Source: Paraburkholderia tropica (GTDB taxonomy: Bacteria; Pseudomonadota; Gammaproteobacteria; Burkholderiales; Burkholderiaceae). Taken from it: a stretch of DNA of 64,000 nucleotides. Of the stretch, positions 18,127-25,265 are shown piece by piece. Position 1 is the stretch's first letter. Each line of letters starts with the position of its first letter. The notes below the pieces were generated by a model. The model saw nothing but the letters and a program-made list of their open reading frames with translations. It had not been told where the DNA came from and searched no databases. The stretch is taken from the NCBI RefSeq assembly GCF_914484835.1, contig NZ_CAJZAR010000037.1, forward strand, positions 186,001 to 250,000. Reading direction: 5' to 3'. The position numbers and the translations under genes are program-made.

Positions 18127-18189
18127 CGCACCGGAGGTAGGCGTGAGGGCCGAGCCATCGAGGGGGTGTGCTTCATCGCAGGTCTACAG

Positions 18190-20037
18190 TTACAGAACCG
18201 GAACGGCGCCCGGAATGAGTTGACCGCGCGCCAGCTCTGCGCCATTCGCCGCCGATACGATCACGACCTGCACGAAGCTATGCGCGGGGGCATACCGCAC
18301 GAAAACGCTCTCAAGCACTCGCGCGAAAATGGCGATCGGCGCTCCGGCCAGCCCTTGCTCGTCAACGGTTAGCCGCACACGCAGACCCCGCGCCATCCGT
18401 GACTGGGGTTTCTCGACAATCCACTCCATCGCGGTTTCCCGTGACAGCCCGACTATCGCGTCGATTTGGTCCTCGTTCGTCTGCCCCCGGATTGGTGCGT
18501 GAGCTGAAAGCAGCGACTTCAGAGCCGGCAATCCGCTCTGATCGAGGCTGAACGGCCCAGCAGACAGACTCTGAACGACGGACCAGTACTGATTTTTGGG
18601 GACCAGGCGCGCGGTGGCACCACTCGGCCGCCGCAGCAGGCTCACCCGGGCAACGACACTCCGGTCAGCAAGGGTGAAGTCGCCACCTCGCTGCCCCCAC
18701 TGCATCGAGCCGGGCCCAACACCGTTGGTGCAAAGCAGCGTCGCATCAATCTGCTCGTCGCGCGGCGGCTCCGCTGTCTCTCCGCGTGCCGTCACAAATT
18801 CAAGCTGGCACCCGCCACCTGCGACGACCGCCTCGTGGCCGCCTGGTCGTGACGCAAGCCAGTACAGCACCTCCCGCCGGTCCGTAGAACTCGCGAGTCC
18901 AACACTGTGGTCAAGCGAGTGGAAAGGCTTCACGCCTCGCGTAATCGCCGCGCCGTCGCCGTCCCGCGTGAGCCGTACACTTTGCACAGCCCAGACCTCG
19001 GCGCCTTGTGGGTTCACAGTTTGCGCGACCATCGGGTACGCGGAAAACGTCGCGTCCTTCATCGCGATCGGCTCGGCCGCACACGGGAACAGATTCACGA
19101 CCGGTGTACAGCGCAACCTGAAAGCCGACGCCGACAACGTCGCCAATGCGACCGCTGGTGCCGAATCAGGGTGAAGACCAGAAACCGGCACGTGAATGGA
19201 CAGGCGCCTGTTCACACGCCGTACAGCGAGAAGTTGGCCAAGCCGGAAATCGAGAAAGTGGAACTTCTCTGGATACGCGAAGTACTCAAGGAGAAGACGG
19301 TACGAGGACTCACTGCCGAAGTCGATGAGAGTTTCTCGCTCGCCGAAACCAACCGGAGAGATCGGAACGGAATCGAGCGCAGTCCAGCGTCCACTGGAAT
19401 CAACTTCCAGAAAGGCGTGTTTGCTGCGATGGACCAGAGCATCAATCACCGCAGCAACTACGGCTTCCTGTGCGTCCACAAAGACCCGGACGTCACCGCG
19501 CACGGCACTCGCGAAATCAACCGCACCGGACTGCACCGCAAAGCTGATCGAGAAAACGCCGCTTGTTCCTTCGGGCAACCGGACGTTACTGGGCACGGCG
19601 GAAGGTATCTGGTACGCAGCGTCTTCGATGCACAGCGCCGACACGGTCGTATCATAGACCGTCCTGAAGCCGTACTCGCCTGCCCGCGTCGTGAGATGGC
19701 TACCCCGTGGCATAACCGCTGGCGACGCAAGCCGCTCAACCGCGGCACTGGGTTCGAAACACGCGATCGAACACGACGGAAATGGTCGAAGGAATTCCGG
19801 ATAGAGCACTTCGAGCAACGGAACCGTGAAATCCGGGACATCGTCATCCAGACGTTCGCGCACGCGTGCATTGAGGAGCGCGGCAGACTGGATCATCCGC
19901 TCGACGTGCATATCCTCTGAGTGCTCGCCGTGCATCGAGAGGCGCCCGGCCGCACGTGAATTACGTGCAGTAAATTCGGCCAGGCCGCGCCGCAAAAACT
20001 GCAGCTCGCGCTCGTAGCTCGATTTGAGATCTGACAT
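18190..20037 (-). CDS. tssF: type VI secretion baseplate protein TssF
   Basis: I use the internal ATG 20037 (MSDLKSSYERELQFLRRGLA), giving 615 residues, the usual TssF length. The N-terminal ARNSRAAGRL region and PDFTVPLLEVLYPEFLRPFP (about 67-86) are hallmarks of the VasA/ImpG/TssF family. TssF with TssG forms the wedges of the T6SS baseplate. No tssG, tssE or tssK lies next to it, so this is an orphan copy beside a vgrG island. The reading frame is intact. It might serve a T6SS encoded elsewhere, or be what remains of a deleted cluster. Confidence 0.9.
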   Translation of the reverse strand: MSDLKSSYERELQFLRRGLAEFTARNSRAAGRLSMHGEHSEDMHVERMIQSAALLNARVRERLDDDVPDFTVPLLEVLYPEFLRPFPSCSIACFEPSAAVERLASPAVMPRGSHLTTRAGEYGFRTVYDTTVSALCIEDAAYQIPSAVPSNVRLPEGTSGVFSISFAVQSGAVDFASAVRGDVRVFVDAQEAVVAAVIDALVHRSKHAFLEVDSSGRWTALDSVPISPVGFGERETLIDFGSESSYRLLLEYFAYPEKFHFLDFRLGQLLAVRRVNRRLSIHVPVSGLHPDSAPAVALATLSASAFRLRCTPVVNLFPCAAEPIAMKDATFSAYPMVAQTVNPQGAEVWAVQSVRLTRDGDGAAITRGVKPFHSLDHSVGLASSTDRREVLYWLASRPGGHEAVVAGGGCQLEFVTARGETAEPPRDEQIDATLLCTNGVGPGSMQWGQRGGDFTLADRSVVARVSLLRRPSGATARLVPKNQYWSVVQSLSAGPFSLDQSGLPALKSLLSAHAPIRGQTNEDQIDAIVGLSRETAMEWIVEKPQSRMARGLRVRLTVDEQGLAGAPIAIFARVLESVFVRYAPAHSFVQVVIVSAANGAELARGQLIPGAVPVL

Positions 20038-20139
20038 CAACCGCCCCAATCTGAGTGGTTCACTCTCGCGCCGCATCAGCAGAGCGGCAATCAGAGTGAT
20101 GCGTGCCGTTTAAAGACACGCCGGGCCCATACGGGCCTA

Positions 20140-20403
20140 TCAGCCCAGCCCCGACGTTGGCACCGACGAAATGAGCGTCGCGCCACATGAAATCTTGTGG
20201 CCGTCAAAGGCCACGGCGCGGCCGTTGACGAGGACCGATTCATCGCCCTCGATGATCACGCAGTCATTGTGGCCCGATTGCGGGCAGGTGCACCGGTCGC
20301 CAACGCATGCGACCGCTCGGCCCATCACCGTCGAACCGTCGCGGCCAGTCACAACCTTGCCGCCGTGACTCGTCGAATCACCTACACGAATAACGCCGCG
20401 CAA
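20140..20403 (-). CDS. PAAR-domain spike-tip protein
   Basis: An 87-residue single-domain PAAR protein: GDSTSHGGKVVTG at the N-terminus, GRAVACVGDRCTCPQSGHND in the middle and FDGHKISCGATLISS near the end. The His/Cys residues are those that bind the tip zinc in this family. It starts at TTG 20403 with GGGAGG five bases upstream. PAAR caps the VgrG trimer; it shares a strand with vgrG, tle3 and tla3 and is likely part of the same spike. Confidence 0.92.
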   Translation of the reverse strand: MRGVIRVGDSTSHGGKVVTGRDGSTVMGRAVACVGDRCTCPQSGHNDCVIIEGDESVLVNGRAVAFDGHKISCGATLISSVPTSGLG

Positions 20404-20444
20404 TACAGCCTCCCAAATTCAGGTTGTCTATTCTCAGCACTGCG

Positions 20445-20858
20445 CTACATGAGAGCGCACTGCCCGTGCTCGAAGCCATTCACGATCGCCGTCACTAGCC
20501 AACCAGCGGCGCCGCCGGCTACCACCGCCACAATCAGGACGCGAAGACCCGGCCTTACGGGCGACCATTTCGCGATCGCAAGCACAACAGCAACGTAGGC
20601 CACCACGCCCATCGCGAACTCGCCCGGCCAAGTAACTGCGACCTGGCTTCCCATGACGATCCCGACAATCCCGGCCCACAGCAGCGCGAGAGCAACACCA
20701 CCCGCGCAATAGGCGAAACAACCGCCTATTAGCGCCGCCCATGCCATCGCGAACAGTATCGCAGCAACAGCCAGGAAGCTTGATAGCAGCCCCCGGCCTT
20801 CGCTTTCCGCCTCTGCACGCGAGCCCGAAGACTCCGCCTTGTCCATAGCACCGCTCAC
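20445..20858 (-). CDS. small membrane protein, candidate T6SS immunity (paralogue A)
   Basis: The 137 residues have a charged N-terminus and four probable membrane helices, and end in HGQCALM. It aligns with the neighbour at 20869 over its whole length (AYC, WPGEF..G...Y.AVVL..AK.S, GW.VT..VN.F.H..CA.M). The start is GTG 20858; ATG 20846 is possible. No family is recognised. Its place directly downstream of tle3-tla3 suggests protection against the lipase, but this is inferred only. Confidence 0.65.
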   Translation of the reverse strand: MSGAMDKAESSGSRAEAESEGRGLLSSFLAVAAILFAMAWAALIGGCFAYCAGGVALALLWAGIVGIVMGSQVAVTWPGEFAMGVVAYVAVVLAIAKWSPVRPGLRVLIVAVVAGGAAGWLVTAIVNGFEHGQCALM

Positions 20859-20868
20859 CGGTTTGCGT

Positions 20869-21279
20869 CTACATAAATGCGCAGTTGGTATGGCCGAAGT
20901 GATTGACCATGGATGTCACCACCCAGCTTAAGCCCGCGCTGCCCAGGATTGCCGGAACGACGATGCGCACGCCAAACTTTAGTCGCGACAACTTCGCGAC
21001 TATCAAAACCACCGCGATATACCCCAGCAGCCCCAAAACAAATTCGCCGGGCCACCTCATCAATGCTTCAAACGGAATACCCAAGGTAAAAAACAGCGTC
21101 GCGAGCATCGCGCCACCAACGCCGTCGCAATACGCAGATGAGCCACCAACGATCCCACCCAATGCCATCAGCAAGATTGCCACGCCCGCACGGACAATGC
21201 TCGATCGCGCTTTGCCGTGCGCCCCCGTCGCCGGGGTACCCGTGCGTGCTCGCTCTGCCCTCTCGATAGATCCCGTCAT
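20869..21279 (-). CDS. small membrane protein, candidate T6SS immunity (paralogue B)
   Basis: A 136-residue paralogue of the next gene downstream: four predicted membrane helices, the shared WPGEF motif, and a terminal HTNCAFM. Eleven bases separate the pair, so they are a tandem duplication in one transcript. It follows tla3 by 12 bases. Tandem immunity copies are common next to T6SS effectors. The known Tle3 immunity protein of Pseudomonas aeruginosa (Tli3) is a periplasmic protein and does not look like this one. Confidence 0.65.
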   Translation of the reverse strand: MTGSIERAERARTGTPATGAHGKARSSIVRAGVAILLMALGGIVGGSSAYCDGVGGAMLATLFFTLGIPFEALMRWPGEFVLGLLGYIAVVLIVAKLSRLKFGVRIVVPAILGSAGLSWVVTSMVNHFGHTNCAFM

Positions 21280-21291
21280 CGGTAAAAAATA

Positions 21292-22956
21292 TTACGGCTT
21301 CAACTGGAATGGATCAGCGCCCTTGGTTTTCTGCGACCAGGCCGCTTTCACCGATGCGTCCGGTGGACTGACCATTACGATGCTCGCCGTGCCGTTTGGC
21401 CGGCGATTCACTGTCGCGCTGGCACCACCGTCATCGTAGCTCGCAATCAGGCCCAGACCGATCTGCACCATCGGCGAACTGACTCCGGTGTTACCGATAC
21501 GAGCGCCAATGTCATAGCCTTCCTTCACCTCATCGATATTAGGCGCCGTTCCGCCCGTCTGAGCCAATGCCTGGCTCAACGGAATCACCCATTGGCGGTC
21601 TCCCGTCGTGTCATAGAACACACGCTTCGGCTCCTGGCCGCCGGGCAGCGTCGCGATCGCCGACGCCCATCCTGCCTTCAGCGCTTCGGCTTGCTGCGCA
21701 ACTTTCAACGGACGTCCGTGATCGTCGGTGAGCTTGACATCAACCGGCCGGTGCAGGTAGCCGAACAACGGGGCATTGTCGAACTGCTTGAGCTGCCATG
21801 TTGTCCAGCGCACCGGGATATAGGGCGTCGGCGTAAATTGGCCGGCCCCCTGGTTGCCAAGCGTCCCCCAGAGTTCAGGCAGGCGGGCTTGCCACCAGTC
21901 GGCGCGTGGAACGACAGCATTGAAGAAGCCGCCGTTTGCGCGATCGACTTCTTTCTGAAACGCCCTCGATTCGCTCCAGTAGAAATTCCACAGCTTGATG
22001 ATGTCGTATTCGGTGTTCGTCTTGTTAATGGCGGCTGTCTGGTCAACCGCAAACGGGCGGATCAGCCGATCGACGCGGTCCGAGCGACTCACCATCAATA
22101 CGCCGATACTGTTGGGTATGGCGGGAATGATGTGCTCGAACGACGGTGCTTTACCGCTACCAGGAGGCCCTAGCAAATCGCGCGTCAACGACCCATCGAA
22201 GCTGTATACCAATGCGGCAGGCACGTCCGGGTGCGCATCGAAGAACTGAAACAGCTTATCGAGCATACCCGCGCCATCGTCGGTATTAGCATCGTCCTGC
22301 CACAGGAACAACGTCACACCCAGGCCAGCGTCCTGACGGCTGCCCGCGATTTCCGTTGCAGCCCGAAAACGGTTTGCCTTGTCTTTCGGAGGCCCCCAGA
22401 CGATGACGGGTACCGGCCACCGGTCAACAGCACGTCCAGCGCCAAATTGAAATGCAGCCGAGGTAGCAACCTGCAGATCAGTGAGGCGCTCATCGTCGCT
22501 GGCCGGATAGTCCTCCGGATTTTGCGAGAGATACGTCGCGTGGTTGTTCGCTTTCGTCTCGATCGCCTGCCAGATTTCCGAATTACCTTCCCGCCCAGTT
22601 ACGATCCCGACACCCCGGACTTCGAGCACGAAGTCCGGTCCGGTTTTTGACAGTATCGCCGGTGAGCCGTTGAAACCCGACGCCGTGACCAACGGCGCTT
22701 TCTGCTGGGCTATTGTTGTCGAACCGACAGCGCTGGATGCAGCAGCCGACCGGTGCAGCCATGCAAAACTTGCCCCAAAGGCTACGGCGGCAAGCGCCAT
22801 CACCACTAGAACACCATTCCGAATACTGCTCAACATGCCCGGCATCTCCTGTCCTGTTTCCCGCCAGTAACTATAGTGTCCCGCCGTCACGTAGGCGGTC
22901 CAGATGATTGACAGCACGATAAACGCTGCCACGTAAGGCCAGATACGTAGCTTCAT
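21292..22956 (-). CDS. tla3: type VI lipase adaptor Tla3 (DUF2875 family)
   Basis: A 554-residue protein with two N-terminal membrane segments (about 7-26 and 47-67) and a large soluble domain of DUF2875 type. In Pseudomonas aeruginosa, Tla3 (PA0259) is the adaptor needed to load the Tle3 lipase on VgrG2b. Here it overlaps tle3 by one base (TGATG) and so is translationally coupled. The assignment rests on the adjacent tle3 and the family look of the soluble domain (VATSAAFQFGAGRAVDRWPV, VPVIVWGPPK). Confidence 0.85.
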   Translation of the reverse strand: MKLRIWPYVAAFIVLSIIWTAYVTAGHYSYWRETGQEMPGMLSSIRNGVLVVMALAAVAFGASFAWLHRSAAASSAVGSTTIAQQKAPLVTASGFNGSPAILSKTGPDFVLEVRGVGIVTGREGNSEIWQAIETKANNHATYLSQNPEDYPASDDERLTDLQVATSAAFQFGAGRAVDRWPVPVIVWGPPKDKANRFRAATEIAGSRQDAGLGVTLFLWQDDANTDDGAGMLDKLFQFFDAHPDVPAALVYSFDGSLTRDLLGPPGSGKAPSFEHIIPAIPNSIGVLMVSRSDRVDRLIRPFAVDQTAAINKTNTEYDIIKLWNFYWSESRAFQKEVDRANGGFFNAVVPRADWWQARLPELWGTLGNQGAGQFTPTPYIPVRWTTWQLKQFDNAPLFGYLHRPVDVKLTDDHGRPLKVAQQAEALKAGWASAIATLPGGQEPKRVFYDTTGDRQWVIPLSQALAQTGGTAPNIDEVKEGYDIGARIGNTGVSSPMVQIGLGLIASYDDGGASATVNRRPNGTASIVMVSPPDASVKAAWSQKTKGADPFQLKP

Positions 22957-25247
22957 CAGAGACCTCCCAGCTTGCCCCAGTTCTGGGCGGCCTGGTTCTG
23001 GTAGAAGCGCTCGTCCGCCGCCCTCTGTTGCTCAATGGCCTGCTGTTGCGCAGCGCTAGCCTTCGGCGTCAGTTCGCTGGTCACCAAAGACGGCGGGAGA
23101 TCAGAAATCTGTCCGTCTGGGAAATCACCGTTTTGGTAGTACGTGGCGCAGGCGTCGATCAAGGCGCTCGTTTGCGGAGGCAGACGGTCATAGTTGGCAT
23201 TACTCTTGATTTTCGTCATGGCTGCTGGAGTCAGCTTCCAATCCGCGATGCGTACTAGCAAGTCCCCCCACACCGGATCGTCCAGCGTCACCGCCTGACC
23301 AACCGCTACGTCCATTGCAGTGACCCATCGGTGATTCTCGGCGCTATGCAGCACCCCTGAATGGTAGTTGTTCGGCTCGTAGCTTTCCGGAAGCGCCAAT
23401 CGGGCGCGCACCTCATTCGGTGTTTCTTCGCGCAGGATCGCAAAGCCGCCGAGCCCTCCAACCTTCCAGTTCTGCGACTGATCGTCAATTGCCTGGTTCG
23501 CGTTGAACGCCGCCTTACGCTCTTCCAATTCTCCAATCGGGTCCATCGAATGCGAATCCGTTACCCAGTTTAGCTTCGCGTACTGGTTCCCAAGAATCAC
23601 GTCCTTCGTCACGTCGTCATCTGCCATCTGTCCGGCCGCATCAGCGTGGCCGGGGCGGGGGCCGCCCTGAACAGCTTCGCCCCCGTACATCTGTGGCTCG
23701 TACGGCGGCTTGAGTTCCTCGCCATTAATGTACCGGATGTCGTTGCGCGCAAAATTCTGCTGCAACGCTGCATTCGTTCCCATTGCCGTAGCTGTCCCAA
23801 GCATTGAGGCACCGGCATCCGGGCCTGGCGAGAGGCGTTCGAACGCCTCTCGCACCGGCACCCGCGCAGGCTTCAGGCCGACCAGTACTTTCTTGAATTT
23901 CCCGTCGCCATTGTGGTCCCTCTCCATACGCGTCCACATCCGCTGGAAGAAACGCTTCGGCTCCAGCGCCTTCATGGCTGGCATGGATTTCTGTCCGGAC
24001 TGGGGCTTAAGCGCTGCGCCGTCGGCCGGAACATCATCGGGCACGCCGTACGTGCCGATACCGCGGACGCTCTTCAGACCGACCACCGTGTCCTCCGGGC
24101 AAAAGTACAGGTACACCTTGCCGCGGTTATCACGCTCATCGAACGTAATCCAATTCTTGCCGCTCGGGTCAAGACGCTTTCCCTGCGTAGGCGTCCATCC
24201 GGTTCCCGCCCGACCAGCGTGCTTCTCCGCGCCGATCAGCAGATCGGCGAGCTTCGGGATGCTGTACGGCTGCTGTGTAACCTCGTTGACGATATCGATC
24301 AGCGTCTTCAGCTTGGCGTGCCCGGTCTGGTTGCAGCCGTCTGTTTCGTAAAGGCTGTATGGACTGTCGACCATGATGATGCAGTCAGCGTACCGCTGCC
24401 CCTTCTGCTTCAGGATCGCCTGTGCCAAAAGCGTCAGGATGGTGCCCTGGCTGTGGCCCATGACCGTGATCGTTTCGTGCTGTGGATCAAGGCCATGAGC
24501 CTCTGCTAGCGCCTTCGGCTTGATCGCCCTAATTGTGGCGATCAGATTGGCCAGCCGCGTTGCGGCTAGCACGAAATACCGTCGGTCCGGGCCGTCGGCA
24601 GCATACATGGAGTTGCCGCCCAACGCGTTTTTGGTCACGCGCTGTGTTTTCCAGTCTGCCTTGAAGCCCGGACCATACATGTCCGGGATGTTGTTTGTGG
24701 CGTTTGCGAAGAAGCCGCCACCCTTCGCGAAATGCTTGTCGAGCCGGTTGCCGTGGATGTCCTGATACTGGCCGCGCGTCATCAGATTGCCGTCGGCGTC
24801 TGCTGTCCGGCTGGTTACGTCGCCCGGATTGTTCACGCGGGCAATATCCTCGCTTTTAGCGCGATAACCCCAATAGAACGGGACGAAGCCGCTGTGCGTA
24901 CCTTGGACGTTGGCACGCTGGTACAGATTCAGGTCAGGGTCGTCCAGCGTCTGCGCGTCAAGCATCCCGGGCTTTTTCCCCGGTTTTTGCCTCTTTGCCG
25001 CCGCTTCGTAAGCCGCGCCATAGCTACCCGGCTTCAGGTCGGCCCGTGACAGGCGTTCGTTTAAGCCCGTACACAGGCCATTCTCAACAAATGAGTACAC
25101 TGCGCCCGGATCGTTGACGCCATGGATGAAGATGACAATGCCCGGCAGATCACCGGGTAATAGTACCGGGCGGTCACCCGCGCGATTGGCGTGGGTTACT
25201 GCTGCCGCCTGGTTCGTCACGTGGTAGTCGTTGCTTGAGTTCGCCAT
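22956..25247 (-). CDS. tle3: T6SS phospholipase effector Tle3
   Basis: This 763-residue alpha/beta hydrolase opens with IVIFIHGVNDPGAVYSFVE (about 37-55), the oxyanion region, and carries the nucleophile elbow GHSQG at residues 264-268 (Ser266). Length and the C-terminal DUF3274-like half fit the Tle3 group of antibacterial T6SS lipases. There is no signal peptide, as expected for a VgrG-delivered cargo. It follows vgrG by 18 bases and overlaps tla3. Its target is probably membrane phospholipid in the recipient periplasm. The immunity gene in the P. aeruginosa tli3 position, between vgrG and tle3, is absent here. Confidence 0.9.
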   Translation of the reverse strand: MANSSNDYHVTNQAAAVTHANRAGDRPVLLPGDLPGIVIFIHGVNDPGAVYSFVENGLCTGLNERLSRADLKPGSYGAAYEAAAKRQKPGKKPGMLDAQTLDDPDLNLYQRANVQGTHSGFVPFYWGYRAKSEDIARVNNPGDVTSRTADADGNLMTRGQYQDIHGNRLDKHFAKGGGFFANATNNIPDMYGPGFKADWKTQRVTKNALGGNSMYAADGPDRRYFVLAATRLANLIATIRAIKPKALAEAHGLDPQHETITVMGHSQGTILTLLAQAILKQKGQRYADCIIMVDSPYSLYETDGCNQTGHAKLKTLIDIVNEVTQQPYSIPKLADLLIGAEKHAGRAGTGWTPTQGKRLDPSGKNWITFDERDNRGKVYLYFCPEDTVVGLKSVRGIGTYGVPDDVPADGAALKPQSGQKSMPAMKALEPKRFFQRMWTRMERDHNGDGKFKKVLVGLKPARVPVREAFERLSPGPDAGASMLGTATAMGTNAALQQNFARNDIRYINGEELKPPYEPQMYGGEAVQGGPRPGHADAAGQMADDDVTKDVILGNQYAKLNWVTDSHSMDPIGELEERKAAFNANQAIDDQSQNWKVGGLGGFAILREETPNEVRARLALPESYEPNNYHSGVLHSAENHRWVTAMDVAVGQAVTLDDPVWGDLLVRIADWKLTPAAMTKIKSNANYDRLPPQTSALIDACATYYQNGDFPDGQISDLPPSLVTSELTPKASAAQQQAIEQQRAADERFYQNQAAQNWGKLGGL

Positions 25248-25265
25248 GATTGTGTTGTCCGTCGC

